Below, one piece after another: positions 16,240 through 27,799 of a stretch of 64,000 bases of DNA. The position numbers were made by a program, and so were the translations under genes. Source of the DNA: Alistipes montrealensis. GTDB taxonomy: Bacteria > Bacteroidota > Bacteroidia > Bacteroidales > Rikenellaceae. A model generated the notes under the pieces. That model was not told the DNA's origin and made no database searches. It was given only the letters and a program-made list of their open reading frames with translations. Every line of letters starts with the position of its first letter. Within the stretch, counting starts at the first letter, position 1. Where the stretch lies: assembly GCF_018362775.1 (NCBI RefSeq), contig NZ_JAGYXY010000006.1, positions 1 to 64,000 on the forward strand, written 5' to 3'.

Positions 16240-16260
16240 GTGTTCAAAGCGGAATACCGC

Positions 16261-18210
16261 CTATTTTTTCTTCGTACGCTGCTGAGCCTCCTGCTGACGC
16301 ATCAGCTCCTCGTAGCGCTGTTGGAATTTCGATTTCTTGCCTTTCGACTTCTTCGCGGCATTCGCCTGCATGATCGCATGGATCTTGTTGTCGTCGACCA
16401 TACGGCGGATGACGAGCGTCTGCCCGATGGTGAAGAGATTCGACAGCAGGTAGTAATAGCACAAGCCGCTCGAATAGCTGTTGAACCAGAAGAGCATCAT
16501 GATCGGCATCATGTAGACCATCATGAACTTCATGCCTGCCATCTGAGGCTGCGACGAAGCCGTCTGCTGGTAGTTGAAATAGGAGTATCCGAACAGCGAC
16601 ACCGCCATCAGCAGGGCGAACAGCGAAACATGGTCGCCGTAGAAAGGAATCGAGAACGGCAGGTTCAGCACACTGTCGAACGACGAGAGGTCGTCGGCCC
16701 ACAGGAACGGCTGCTCACGCAACTCGATCGACGCGGGGAAGAAGCGGAACATGGCGATCAGGATCGGCATCTGGATCAGCATCGGGATACAGCCGCCCAT
16801 CGGATTGATACCCGCCTTCTTGTAGAGCTCCATCGTCGCCTGCTGCTTTTTCATGGCATCCTCCTGCTTGGGATATTTCTTCGCCAGTTCGTCGACCTGC
16901 GGCTTTATCAGGCGCATTTTGGCCATCGAGACGTAACTCTTGTACGTCAGCGGCGAGATCACCAGTTTCACGAGCAGCACCAGGATGAAGATGATGATAC
17001 CGAAGCTGCCGATGTAGTTGCGCAGGAAGTCGAAGACCGGAATCACGCACCAGCGGTTGACCCATCCGAAAATACCCCAGCCCAGCGGCACGAGACGTTC
17101 CAGGTGGATTTCCGCACCGCGCGGATCGTCGACCTTCTTGAGGATCGAATACTTGTTGGGGCCGAAATAGAAGGCAAAGTCATAGCCTTCGGTCTGGGGT
17201 GTATAGGGCACGCCCATCTGCGCCGTGAAGGATTTCAGCAACGACGACTCGGGAGCGGCCGTATCGAAGGAAAGGTTGGCGTAGGAGACATTGTCCGGGG
17301 CGATGAACACCGACGAGAAGAACTGCTGCTTGAAAGCCACCCACGAAACCTGCGTCGAAATGTTCTTCGACTTGGCGCCCTCGCTCATGCCCAACTCCTC
17401 GATCGAAGTCTCGTTCGGGAAGCGGTAAGCCAGCGTCGTATACATGTTCTCGTTCTGGAAACCCTTCTCGTTCTGGAAGGTGGTATTCGCCCAGTCGATC
17501 TGTATCTGCGTCTGGTTGGCCATCTCCGCAGCCATGTTCACCAGCCGTACGTCGAAGTTGACGAGGTAGTCGCGCGCAGGAGCCTCCGTATTATATATAA
17601 GGTAGCGGTACTCCAGGTAAGCCCCCTCCGAAACGCGAAGACGCATCACGACACTCTCCGCGCCGTCCTCCGTCGTCGTAATAGGCTGGGCCGCAAATAC
17701 ATAGTCCAGCGTATTGACCGGAATATTCTTCAGTCCGTTCTTCAGGTAGAACGAAAGCCCGAAACGCGCCGTCGCGGGGTCCATCATCTCGATCTTCTGG
17801 TCGCGTTTGCCGCGCGGACCGTACTTGGTATAATCTTTCAGCGTGACACCCGTGATCTGGCCGCCGCGGGTCGAAAAACGCACCGACATCACGTCGTTCT
17901 CGACCGTAAACTCTTCGGGTTCCGTCTCGCGGGCCGCCGTCAGCGCCTCGCCCAGCGTTTCGACCTGGCGTTCGCGCACCGCAGCCGCAGCATCGGCAGC
18001 AGCCAGTTCGGCCTGCGCTCCGCCGTCCGCCACCGCCGTCGAATCCACAACGGGCGCTGCGGGACGCGTCGCTGCCGCTACCGAGTCCTGATAGGCCTCA
18101 TAACGGGCCATTTGTTCCTGATATTCTTTCTGCTGCTGGCTGTTGAAGTAGGCGAATCCCAGAAAAAGGACCGCTACGACGGCAATGCCGATAATTGACT
18201 TTTTATCCAT
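16261..18210 (-). CDS. yidC: Membrane protein insertase YidC
   Basis: 649 residues. One N-terminal membrane helix (IIGIAVVAVLFLGFAYF), a large periplasmic beta-sandwich domain, then the conserved insertase domain from about residue 370 with LVKLVISPLTYKSYVSMAKM, the cytosolic coiled hairpin with DELAKKYPKQEDAMKKQQ, and GCIPMLIQMPILIAMFRFFP. It ends in a basic tail. YidC inserts and folds inner-membrane proteins with or without SecYEG. The length is normal for Bacteroidota. It lies 35 bases after pyrG and closes the operon. Confidence 0.95.
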   Translation of the reverse strand: MDKKSIIGIAVVAVLFLGFAYFNSQQQKEYQEQMARYEAYQDSVAAATRPAAPVVDSTAVADGGAQAELAAADAAAAVRERQVETLGEALTAARETEPEEFTVENDVMSVRFSTRGGQITGVTLKDYTKYGPRGKRDQKIEMMDPATARFGLSFYLKNGLKNIPVNTLDYVFAAQPITTTEDGAESVVMRLRVSEGAYLEYRYLIYNTEAPARDYLVNFDVRLVNMAAEMANQTQIQIDWANTTFQNEKGFQNENMYTTLAYRFPNETSIEELGMSEGAKSKNISTQVSWVAFKQQFFSSVFIAPDNVSYANLSFDTAAPESSLLKSFTAQMGVPYTPQTEGYDFAFYFGPNKYSILKKVDDPRGAEIHLERLVPLGWGIFGWVNRWCVIPVFDFLRNYIGSFGIIIFILVLLVKLVISPLTYKSYVSMAKMRLIKPQVDELAKKYPKQEDAMKKQQATMELYKKAGINPMGGCIPMLIQMPILIAMFRFFPASIELREQPFLWADDLSSFDSVLNLPFSIPFYGDHVSLFALLMAVSLFGYSYFNYQQTASSQPQMAGMKFMMVYMMPIMMLFWFNSYSSGLCYYYLLSNLFTIGQTLVIRRMVDDNKIHAIMQANAAKKSKGKKSKFQQRYEELMRQQEAQQRTKKK

Positions 18211-18245
18211 TAAGTGTTGTTTCTTTTCGCTCTACGGGATTAATA

Positions 18246-19877
<1,632 letters not shown>

Positions 19878-22082
19878 CTATTTATTTTCGTTGTTCTGTT
19901 CTTCCTGGTCCTGCTTGTCGATCAGCTTCACCTTCTCGATCGTGGCGGTCATCTCCTCGCGGGCACGCTCGATCTTCGCACGCACGTCGGCGACCAGCGC
20001 TTCGGCGTTCTTCGACTTGGCAAAGAACCCGATGTTGTTCTCCAAGAGGCCGATCTCCTGTTCCAGTTGGCGTACCTTATTGTAGAGCCGTTCGCGCTCC
20101 GAACGCAGGCGACGGTCGCCCGCGGCCTTGAACGTCGAGACCTTCTCGCGGAAACGTCCCATCGATCGGTCGCGCTCCGAGCCGCGCAACGTGTTGAACA
20201 GTGCGTCCACCGCGGCCTTGTATTTTTTCTGAATGGCGTCCTTCTGCTTGATGGGCACGAACCCGATCTCGCCCCAGCGGCGCTGGAATTCGCGGATCAC
20301 CTCGTAACCGCCGGCTTTCACATCGGCCTCGGCCATTTCGGCCAGCAGGGCGAGTTTCTTCTGCAGGTTCTCCTCGTGTTCGCCGTCGACGCTCGCAAAA
20401 TGCGCCCCCTTGCGCTCGAAGAACTTGTCGCAGGCAGCACGGAACCGTTTCCAGACAGCATCCGAATGACGCCGCGATACGGCTCCGATCTGCTTCCAGC
20501 GTGCCTGCAGGGCAATCAGTTCGTCGGTGGTCTTCTTCCACTCCTCGCTGTTCATCAGCGACTCGGCAGCCTCGCAAATCTCCGTCTTCAGTTGAAGGTT
20601 GTGTTCCATTTCGGTCTTCATCCCGGCATAGAACTGCCGCTTGGCTTCGAAGAAGCGGTCGCACGCCGTGCGGAAACGCTCGTAGATGCGGTTGTTATCT
20701 TTCTTCGGTGCAAAGCCGATGGTCTTCCAGGTCTTCTGAATCTCCAGCAGGCGGTCGCTCGCGCGGTTCCACTCCTTGCGCGTGGTCAACGGCTGGGAGG
20801 AGAGCTCCTCCGTAGCGGCGCACAGCTCGGTTTTGAGTTCGAGGTTCTTCACCTGCTCGCCCTTCAGCGTTTCGAAATGCTCCTGGTGCTGCTTGTTGAT
20901 ACGGCTCGATGCGGCCTTGAAACGCTCCCAAAGCGCCTCCTTGTATTCATTGGCTACGGGACCCGTCTCACGCCATTCGTCGTGGAGCTTCTGCAACTTG
21001 TGGAACGCCTCGACGACGGAAGGCTCCAGCACCAACGCCTCGGCCTGCTCGCAGAGGGCGACCTTCTGCTCGTAGTTTTTCTTCAGGTCGAGGTCGCGAA
21101 GCTCCTTGTTGATCTTGATGAAGCTGTAAAAATTCTCGACATGCAGGTTATAGGTCTCCCACAAATCCTTGACATACTGCTGCGGCACGATGCCGGTATC
21201 CTTCCAGCGCTGCTGGAGTTCACGGAATTTGTTGAACGTATGGTTGAGTGTCTCGTCCGAATTGACCAGCTCCTTGAGCTCTTCGATGATGCTCTGCTTG
21301 ACCTTGAGGTTCGCCTCTTTCTCGGCTTCGAGGTTGGCGATGAACGCATCGCGGCGATGGCGGTACTCCTTGAACTGCTCCTTGAGCTGTACCTCTGCAC
21401 CGTCTACCGAAGGTGCGAAATCCTCCTCGGCGCCACCTTCTTCGACGAAACGGCGGCGTGCGGCCTCGACTTCGGCGCGACGGATGCGGTAGAAAGCGAT
21501 CTTCAGCGCCTCCACATCCCGGCGGATCGACTGCACGGGCTGCTCTTCGAGCATCCGGGCGAACAGGGCTACCAACTCCTCCTTGCCTTTGCCGGCGAAC
21601 TTATCCTCTTCGGACGACTGTCCGGCGAGTTCTTCGGCGGCCTCCTCCTCGGGGGTCTCGCCTTCGATCTCCAACCCGGCGTTCCGGGCCGCAAGCGCGG
21701 CGTCCTCGTCGTCGAAATCAACCCGCACATCCTCGGGAGCGGCCTCCTCGTCCGACTCCGAAGCTATCGGCTCGGCGGCAGGCTTGATCCGCGCACGTTT
21801 GGCGCGCGGCGCGGCCTCGTCGGCAGGGGCTTCTTCCGTTGCGGGAGCCTCGTCGGCACGCTCCGCAGGAGTTTCGGTTGCGGACTGCTCAGCGCCGGCA
21901 GGCGTTTCCGCAACTTCCGCAACGGGTTCTTCCGCAGCGGCGGGCGCCTCTGCGGCCGTTTCGGCAGCGGGCATTTCGGGTTCAGGGACTTCGGCAGTCA
22001 CGGCAGGATTCGCTTGCGCATCTTCAGCCGCAGGGCTGACTTGCTCTTCGGGAGCAGGAAGTGTCGGTTTTTCAGTAGCCAT
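19878..22082 (-). CDS. DUF349 repeat protein with acidic Ala/Glu/Pro-rich N-terminus
   Basis: 734 residues from the ATG at 22082 (MATEKPTL). Residues 1 to about 170 are an Ala, Glu and Pro-rich low-complexity region with one basic patch (RAKRARIKP). After it come five DUF349 helical repeats, each with a W..xG.(V/F)P-like core: QQRWKDTGIVP, HDEWRETGPVA, QKTWKTIGFAP, QARWKQIGAVS and QRRWGEIGFVP. A coiled coil ends the protein. DUF349 proteins have no settled function. The upstream 33 codons of the longer open frame are noncoding in character and were left out. Confidence 0.85.
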   Translation of the reverse strand: MATEKPTLPAPEEQVSPAAEDAQANPAVTAEVPEPEMPAAETAAEAPAAAEEPVAEVAETPAGAEQSATETPAERADEAPATEEAPADEAAPRAKRARIKPAAEPIASESDEEAAPEDVRVDFDDEDAALAARNAGLEIEGETPEEEAAEELAGQSSEEDKFAGKGKEELVALFARMLEEQPVQSIRRDVEALKIAFYRIRRAEVEAARRRFVEEGGAEEDFAPSVDGAEVQLKEQFKEYRHRRDAFIANLEAEKEANLKVKQSIIEELKELVNSDETLNHTFNKFRELQQRWKDTGIVPQQYVKDLWETYNLHVENFYSFIKINKELRDLDLKKNYEQKVALCEQAEALVLEPSVVEAFHKLQKLHDEWRETGPVANEYKEALWERFKAASSRINKQHQEHFETLKGEQVKNLELKTELCAATEELSSQPLTTRKEWNRASDRLLEIQKTWKTIGFAPKKDNNRIYERFRTACDRFFEAKRQFYAGMKTEMEHNLQLKTEICEAAESLMNSEEWKKTTDELIALQARWKQIGAVSRRHSDAVWKRFRAACDKFFERKGAHFASVDGEHEENLQKKLALLAEMAEADVKAGGYEVIREFQRRWGEIGFVPIKQKDAIQKKYKAAVDALFNTLRGSERDRSMGRFREKVSTFKAAGDRRLRSERERLYNKVRQLEQEIGLLENNIGFFAKSKNAEALVADVRAKIERAREEMTATIEKVKLIDKQDQEEQNNENK

Positions 22083-22132
22083 CTCAGTACACGTTTTTGA
22101 GTCCCCGCAGATGCGGAGGCATATAAATCTCG

Positions 22133-22140
22133 CAAATATA
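22133..22140 (-). promoter_or_regulatory. -7 box upstream of the DUF349-pyrG-yidC operon
   Basis: Minus-strand TATATTTG, about 50 bases before the DUF349 start codon; no convincing TTTG is seen at the right distance upstream. Confidence 0.35.
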
Positions 22141-22316
22141 ACCATTTTATGCGGAACGCGGAAAAGATTTCGCCAAAACATGCAACAACGCCGCCTTCCA
22201 GGAACAGAAAACCGCCGCGATCCGTCCCGACGGCGTTTTTTCGGGCCGGTTCCGGCTCTGCATCAGCGCTTACGGCATCAAACCCGATACGGCCCATCGA
22301 CCGGAACGCGCCAGGT

Positions 22317-22355
22317 AAAAATAAATCCCGCGACACCGGATGTCGCGGGATTTAT
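22317..22355 (-). terminator. Terminator of the DEAD-box helicase gene
   Basis: Perfect 15-bp stem ATAAATCCCGCGACA/TGTCGCGGGATTTAT (22321-22335 with 22341-22355), followed on the minus strand by TTTTT. It is 19 bases after the helicase stop. Confidence 0.85.
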
Positions 22356-22373
22356 CTTATCCGGAAAGCGCCG

Positions 22374-24389
22374 TCAGCGCTTGCGGCCCTTTGCAGCGAT
22401 GCGTTTGGGCGCAGCCTGACGGCCCGTGGTGACGGGACGGCTGCTGCGGCGAACGCTCTTGGTTCCCGCGCCGCGCTTGGGTTTCTCCCAGGCCGCAGCT
22501 TCGTCGTAGCGCTGGAAAGCCTCCCAGTCGAACCCGTCGTTGCCGCCGGTCGGAGGTGTACTCCAGTCGTTCGCGGCTTTTTTCCGGCTCCGCGTCACGG
22601 GACGCTGTTCCCCGGCATCGCCGGAAGCGGTTTCAGCGGCCGGTTTGCGGGTCCGCTTCGCGGGGCGGAACTCCTCCGCGCCTGCGGACTCCTCCGTCTT
22701 TTTGCGGCTCCGTTTTTCGGGACGGAACTCCCCGGCGGATTCGCTCCGGAACGACTCCTCGCCGCCGGTCCGTCCGCCTGCCGGCGCACTACGCCGCTTT
22801 CCGCCGCCGTTCTCCGAATCGGAGCCGTCGATTTTGGCGATACGCCGACGGCCTCCCGAAGCGTTGAGCTGCCCCACGACCGCTTCGGCGTCGCTGAACG
22901 GCACACTCACCAGCGAATAGTTCTCGAAGATGCGCACATCGTCGATATTCTTGTCCCTCAGGCCGCACTTGCGCTTGAGCATGTCCACGATCTTGCGGGC
23001 CGTATAGCCGTCTCGGCCCCCGAGGGCCAGGAACAGCCGCGCCTTGCCCTTGCGGTCGACCGAGAACGAACGGATTTCAGGGTAATTGCTCTGGTCCAGT
23101 TCACTGCGGAACGCCAGTCGCAGCAAAGCCCCCAGCGCCACCTCGGGCGCATAGGCTTCGAGCAGCTCGGCCGCAATGTCGGCGTAATCACCGTAGGCCT
23201 CTTCCGTCACAATCTCCTGCAAATCGTCTTTGATCTTGGCGCGCTTCATAGCTACGATGTCCTGCGGCGAAGGCAGCGTCTCGCGCTTGATGTCGGCCTT
23301 GATGTCGCGCATCATCCAGTTGAAACGGCGCAGTTCGGCGCTCGAAATAAAGGTGATGGCCGTACCCTGGTTGCCCGCGCGGCCCGTACGGCCGATACGG
23401 TGCACATAGCTCTCCGAATCCTGCGGCAGCGAGTAGTTGATCACGTGCGAAAGGTTCGACACGTCGATACCGCGCGCAGCCACATCGGTAGCTACCAGCA
23501 CGTTGACCGCTTTATCGCGAAACTTGCGGAGGATCTTTTCGCGCTGGGCCTGCGACACGTCGCCATGCAGTCCTTCGGCCGAATACCCCTGTGCCACCAG
23601 GCGCGTCGCCACCTCATCCACGCCGATCTTCGTACGGCAGAAAACGATGCCGTAAAAGTCGGCCTCGATGTCGATGATGCGCGTCAGGGCGTCGAACTTG
23701 TCGGCCTCGCGCACCTCGAAGTAAATCTGATTCGTAAGGTCGGTCATCAGGTGCTGCGACTCCACGCGCAGCACTTCGGTGTCGCGCATGTAAGCCTCCG
23801 AAAGGCGGATGATCCGCTCGGGCATCGTGGCCGAAAAGAGCAGTACGCGGCGGTCTTCGCCCGTGTGGCTCATGATCTCCTCGACATCCTCGACGAAGCC
23901 CATGTTGAGCATCTCGTCAGCCTCGTCCAGGACGAGGAAACGGACTTTGTCCAATTTGAGCGTGCCGCGGCGGATATGGTCCAGCACGCGGCCCGGCGTA
24001 CCGACGACGATGTCGACGCCCCGCGACAGGCGGCGCAGCTGTTCGCTCATCGCGGCGCCTCCGTAGATGGCCGTGATCGAAAGCCGCCGTTCGCGGTTGT
24101 AACTGAGCAGTTCCTCGGCGGCCTGCACGGCCAGTTCGCGCGTCGGAACGAGGATAATGGACTGTACGCCCTCTTTCGAAGGTTCGATCTGCTGGAGTAT
24201 CGGCAGCCCGAAAGCCGCCGTTTTACCCGTACCGGTCTGGGATTGCGCGATGATGTCGTTCTCTCCCGAGAGCAGACGGGGAATCGTAAGTCGTTGGATG
24301 GAAGTAGGGCTTTCGAACCCTTTTGCTTGGACGGCCGCGAGCATTTCGTCGCTAAGGCCTAAGGTGCTGAAATCAGCTTCGTTGATCAT
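22374..24389 (-). CDS. DEAD-box RNA helicase (CsdA/DeaD-like)
   Basis: 671 residues. Motifs: Q-motif GFESPTSIQ, Walker A SQTGTGKT, DEAD in FLVLDEADEML, SAT in LLFSATMP, and HRIGRTGRAG. After the helicase core comes a DbpA/CsdA RNA-binding domain with KGKARLFLALGGRDGYT. The last ~150 residues are a basic, low-complexity tail in which EFRPEKRSRKK, EFRPAKRTRKP and EQRPVTRSRKK repeat. Such helicases unwind structured RNA in ribosome assembly and cold adaptation. It is a single gene with its own terminator. Confidence 0.92.
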   Translation of the reverse strand: MINEADFSTLGLSDEMLAAVQAKGFESPTSIQRLTIPRLLSGENDIIAQSQTGTGKTAAFGLPILQQIEPSKEGVQSIILVPTRELAVQAAEELLSYNRERRLSITAIYGGAAMSEQLRRLSRGVDIVVGTPGRVLDHIRRGTLKLDKVRFLVLDEADEMLNMGFVEDVEEIMSHTGEDRRVLLFSATMPERIIRLSEAYMRDTEVLRVESQHLMTDLTNQIYFEVREADKFDALTRIIDIEADFYGIVFCRTKIGVDEVATRLVAQGYSAEGLHGDVSQAQREKILRKFRDKAVNVLVATDVAARGIDVSNLSHVINYSLPQDSESYVHRIGRTGRAGNQGTAITFISSAELRRFNWMMRDIKADIKRETLPSPQDIVAMKRAKIKDDLQEIVTEEAYGDYADIAAELLEAYAPEVALGALLRLAFRSELDQSNYPEIRSFSVDRKGKARLFLALGGRDGYTARKIVDMLKRKCGLRDKNIDDVRIFENYSLVSVPFSDAEAVVGQLNASGGRRRIAKIDGSDSENGGGKRRSAPAGGRTGGEESFRSESAGEFRPEKRSRKKTEESAGAEEFRPAKRTRKPAAETASGDAGEQRPVTRSRKKAANDWSTPPTGGNDGFDWEAFQRYDEAAAWEKPKRGAGTKSVRRSSRPVTTGRQAAPKRIAAKGRKR

Positions 24390-24408
24390 ATATGAATAAT
24401 TGAAGGGG

Positions 24409-24416
24409 TAAAGGTA
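24409..24416 (-). promoter_or_regulatory. -7-like box for the helicase gene
   Basis: Minus-strand TACCTTTA, 19 bases upstream of the helicase start. The -33 element is not evident. Confidence 0.35.
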
Positions 24417-24426
24417 CGATAATTTA

Positions 24427-24458
24427 TTGGATTATTCGCCGGAAAATCACTATCTTCG
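24427..24458 (+). promoter_or_regulatory. Probable response-regulator promoter
   Basis: -33 TTG (24427-24429), 21-base spacer, -7 TATCTTCG (24451-24458, one mismatch), about 55 bases before the start codon. Confidence 0.5.
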
Positions 24459-24513
24459 CAAAAACTTATGCCGCACGGCCCACACACGGGCCGCCTGACT
24501 GAAAACCGACACC

Positions 24514-25188
24514 ATGAGCCACCGCATCCTGCTGGTCGACGACGAGGTAGACATCCTCGAATTCGTCCGCTACAACCTCGTACGCGAGGGTTACGAAGTC
24601 TTCACGGCCGAGAACGGCGCCGAGGCGCTGAAGATCGCCGCCGAATGCCGTCCGCACCTGATCCTGCTGGACATGATGATGCCGGTGATGGACGGAGCGC
24701 AGACCTGCCGTGCGATCCGCGCCAACCCGCTCCTGAAGGACACGATGGTGGTTTTCCTCTCGGCGCTGGGCGAGGAGGGGCAGCAGTTGGCGGGCTTCGG
24801 CGTAGGAGCCGACGACTACCTGACCAAGCCCATCAAGATGAAACTGCTGGTGAGCCGCGTACAGGCGATCCTCAAGCGGATCGACGCCGACAAAGCCCCC
24901 GAAAAGGCCCCGTCGCCGGGTATCACCGTCGACCGCGAGCGTTATACCGTCATCCGCGACGGGCAGGAGATCACCCTGCCGCGCAAGGAGTTCGCGCTGC
25001 TCGACCTGCTCTACTCGTCGCCCGGGAAACTGATTCCCCGCGAGGAGATCTACGCCAGGATATGGGGCACGGAGGTCGTCGTGGGCGACCGTACGATCGA
25101 CGTGCACATCCGCAAACTGCGCCAGAAGATCGGCGACGAGCGCATCGTCACGGTCAAAGGCGTAGGATACAAGTACGAACCCGTTTAA
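24514..25188 (+). CDS. OmpR/PhoB-family response regulator, orphan
   Basis: 224 residues. Receiver domain 1-120 with the acidic pocket VDDE (Asp9, Asp10), phosphoacceptor Asp53 in LLDMMMPVMDG and Lys105 in TKP. The C-terminal winged helix (about 135-224) has the OmpR recognition-helix region VVVGDRTIDVHIRKLRQKIG and the wing IVTVKGVGYKYEP. It resembles RprY/PhoB-type regulators. No histidine kinase gene is adjacent: upstream is the divergent helicase and downstream is proB, so its kinase must be encoded elsewhere. Confidence 0.92.
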   Translation: MSHRILLVDDEVDILEFVRYNLVREGYEVFTAENGAEALKIAAECRPHLILLDMMMPVMDGAQTCRAIRANPLLKDTMVVFLSALGEEGQQLAGFGVGADDYLTKPIKMKLLVSRVQAILKRIDADKAPEKAPSPGITVDRERYTVIRDGQEITLPRKEFALLDLLYSSPGKLIPREEIYARIWGTEVVVGDRTIDVHIRKLRQKIGDERIVTVKGVGYKYEPV

Positions 25189-25251
25189 AAGCGGGCAAAC
25201 CGCCGCATTGTCGTGCGGCAGGTCAGTTGGATTAGGTTAGTTAGAGAACAT

Positions 25252-26343
25252 ATGAACAATTCCCGGAAATACCGCCGCATCGTCGTCAAGATCGGCAGCA
25301 ACGTGCTCACCCGTGAAAACGGCCATCCCGACACCACGCGCATTTCGGCGCTCGTCGACCAACTGGCGCGCCTGCACCAGGCCGGCACGGAGATCATCCT
25401 CGTCTCGTCGGGCGCCGTGGCCTCAGGCCGCAGCGTACTCGAAGCCCGGGCCGGGCGCATTGACACCGTTTCGGCCCGCCAGCTCTTCTCGGCCGTCGGA
25501 CAGGTCAAACTGCTCAACCGCTACTACGACCTTTTCAACGAATACGGCATCACCTGCGGACAGGTGCTCACCACCAAGGAGAGCCTCTCCACGCGGCGGC
25601 AGTACCTCAACCAGCGCAACTGCATGGAGGCGATGCTCGCCGCCGGCGTCATCCCGATCGTCAACGAAAACGACACGATCTCCGTCACGGAACTGATGTT
25701 CACCGACAACGACGAGCTTTCGGGCCTCGTGGCGGCGATGATGGGCGCCGAGGCGCTCATCATCCTGAGCAACATCGACGGCATCTACGACGGTTCGCCG
25801 TCCGACCCTGCGTCGCAGGTCATCCGCCGCGTCGCCCCGGGCCGCGACCTCTCGCAGTATATCGACACGGCACGTTCCTCGCGCGGCCGCGGGGGCATGA
25901 CGACCAAAAGCCGCATCTCCTCCCGCGTGGCGGGCGAGGGCATCGAAGTGGTGATCGCCAACGGCCGCCGCGACAACATCCTCACCGATCTCGTGCTGAC
26001 CGGCAGCGATGTCGTCTGTACGCGCTTCGAAGCGGCTCCCCGCACGGCCTCGGGCGTCAAAAAATGGATCGCCAGCAGCGAAGGCTTTGCCAAAGGAGCC
26101 CTGCACCTCGACGCCGGAGCCGCCGCAGCCGTCTCGCAGAGCAAAGCCGCGAGCATCCTCGCCGTAGGCGTCACCGCCGTCGAAGGCGATTTCGAACGCG
26201 ACGACATCGTGCGCATCCTCTCGCCCGAGGGCACGCAACTGGGCGTGGGGCGCATCTCGTGCGACAGCGCCACAGTCCGCCGCAACCTCGGCCGAAAAGG
26301 CCTCAAACCACTGATTCACTGCGATTACCTCTATTTGGAATAA
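25252..26343 (+). CDS. proB: Glutamate 5-kinase
   Basis: 363 residues from the ATG at 25252. The amino-acid kinase domain starts [13 protein letters not shown] and carries [15 protein letters not shown] and the RGGMTTK loop. A C-terminal PUA domain follows, as in E. coli ProB. It phosphorylates glutamate in the first step of proline synthesis. It is one base upstream of proA, so the two are translationally coupled. The longer open frame upstream was rejected because it starts in the previous gene's trailer. Confidence 0.96.
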   Translation: MNNSRKYRRIVVKIGSNVLTRENGHPDTTRISALVDQLARLHQAGTEIILVSSGAVASGRSVLEARAGRIDTVSARQLFSAVGQVKLLNRYYDLFNEYGITCGQVLTTKESLSTRRQYLNQRNCMEAMLAAGVIPIVNENDTISVTELMFTDNDELSGLVAAMMGAEALIILSNIDGIYDGSPSDPASQVIRRVAPGRDLSQYIDTARSSRGRGGMTTKSRISSRVAGEGIEVVIANGRRDNILTDLVLTGSDVVCTRFEAAPRTASGVKKWIASSEGFAKGALHLDAGAAAAVSQSKAASILAVGVTAVEGDFERDDIVRILSPEGTQLGVGRISCDSATVRRNLGRKGLKPLIHCDYLYLE

Positions 26344-26344
26344 C

Positions 26345-27595
26345 ATGGAATACGATACAATCTTCGCCGCTGCCCGCCGTGCCGGGACCGAGCTTGCACG
26401 GACCGACACCCAACGCCTCGGACGTGCAATCGTCCGGGCCGCCGCCCTGCTGCGGGAAAACACCGGAAAACTACTCGCGGCCAACGCCCTCGACCTGGAG
26501 GCCATGGCCGCCGATTCGCCCATGCGCGACCGCCTGCGGCTGACGCCCGAACGCATCGCCTCGATCGCCTCCGACATGGAATCCGTCGCCGGACTTCCCT
26601 CGCCGCAGGGCGAGACGCTCGCCCAATGGACCCGCCCCAACGGCATGACCCTGCGCAAGGTCCGCGTACCGTTCGGCGTGGTAGGCATGGTCTGCGAAGC
26701 ACGGCCCAACGTCACGGCCGACATCTTCTCGCTCTGCCTGAAGACGGGCAACGCCTGCGTCCTGAAGGGAGGCAGCGACGCCCGCCATTCCAACGAGGCC
26801 ATCGCCGCCCTGCTCCGCGAAGCGCTCCTCAGCGAAGGGATCGACCAGGCGGCTTTCACGCTGCTGCCTGCGGGGCACGACGCCGTCGCCGCCCTGCTCA
26901 ACGCCGTGGGTTACGTCGACGTGGTGATTCCGCGCGGCGGCTCGGGACTGATCCGCTTCGTGCGTGAGAACGCCCGCATCCCGGTCATCGAAACCGGCGC
27001 AGGTATCGTCCACACCTATTTCGACCTCGACGGCGACCTGGCGAAAGGCCGTGCCGTCGTCTGCAACGCCAAGACGCGGCGCGTCAGCGTCTGCAACGCC
27101 CTCGACTGTCTCGTCGTCCACCGCGGCCGCCTCGCGGACCTCGCGGCATTGTGCGACCCGCTGGCCGCCGCCCGCGTCACGGTCTACGCCGACGCGGAGG
27201 CATACGCCGCACTCGAAGGCCGCTACCCCGCATGCCTGCTGCGTCCCGCCTCCGAAGAGCATTTCGGGACCGAGTTCCTCGACTACAAACTGGCCGTCCG
27301 CACGGTCGGGTCGCTCGACGAAGCCCTCGCCCACATTGCCCGTTACTCCTCGCGCCACAGCGAAGCCATCGTCACCGAAAACGAGCGGACCGCCGACCAG
27401 TTCACCCAACGCGTCGACGCGGCGTGCGTCTACGTCAACGTCTCGACGGCCTTCACCGACGGCGGCCAGTTCGGCTTCGGCGCCGAGGTCGGCATCTCGA
27501 CCCAGAAACTCCACGCCCGCGGCCCGATGGGGCTGCCCGAACTCACGACGTACAAATACGTGATCACGGGCGACGGACAGGTCAGGGAATCATAA
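26345..27595 (+). CDS. proA: Gamma-glutamyl phosphate reductase
   Basis: 416 residues, full length, aldehyde dehydrogenase superfamily. Signatures: [49 protein letters not shown], the active-site region [16 protein letters not shown], and the C-terminal [21 protein letters not shown] (split here across the family's closing motif). It converts gamma-glutamyl phosphate to glutamate semialdehyde with NADPH. The start follows the proB stop by one base. Confidence 0.96.
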   Translation: MEYDTIFAAARRAGTELARTDTQRLGRAIVRAAALLRENTGKLLAANALDLEAMAADSPMRDRLRLTPERIASIASDMESVAGLPSPQGETLAQWTRPNGMTLRKVRVPFGVVGMVCEARPNVTADIFSLCLKTGNACVLKGGSDARHSNEAIAALLREALLSEGIDQAAFTLLPAGHDAVAALLNAVGYVDVVIPRGGSGLIRFVRENARIPVIETGAGIVHTYFDLDGDLAKGRAVVCNAKTRRVSVCNALDCLVVHRGRLADLAALCDPLAAARVTVYADAEAYAALEGRYPACLLRPASEEHFGTEFLDYKLAVRTVGSLDEALAHIARYSSRHSEAIVTENERTADQFTQRVDAACVYVNVSTAFTDGGQFGFGAEVGISTQKLHARGPMGLPELTTYKYVITGDGQVRES

Positions 27596-27759
27596 CGCCG
27601 TTTGCGCCGCCGACCGCTGCATTTACAAACCGCCCCGTCCCCGGGCAAGCAGACGACGCATGCCCCGGACGACGGCGCAACGGCAGCTATGAGCACGAAT
27701 CGGATAAATTTTCCACCTATTTTGGTAAAAAATAGAACGATCCGTAATCATTTTTTGCT

Positions 27760-27767
27760 TAAATTTG
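27760..27767 (+). promoter_or_regulatory. -7 box upstream of crcB
   Basis: TAAATTTG about 33 bases before the start codon. No TTTG occurs at the usual distance. The leader is too short for a fluoride riboswitch and none is recognisable. Confidence 0.35.
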
Positions 27768-27799
27768 CACATCCGTAAAATAATACATATATTTAAATT

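Noticed and set aside
27600..27799. Fluoride riboswitch before crcB
   Set aside because: The predicted leader is about 30 bases and I cannot find the crcB-motif core, so no riboswitch is called.
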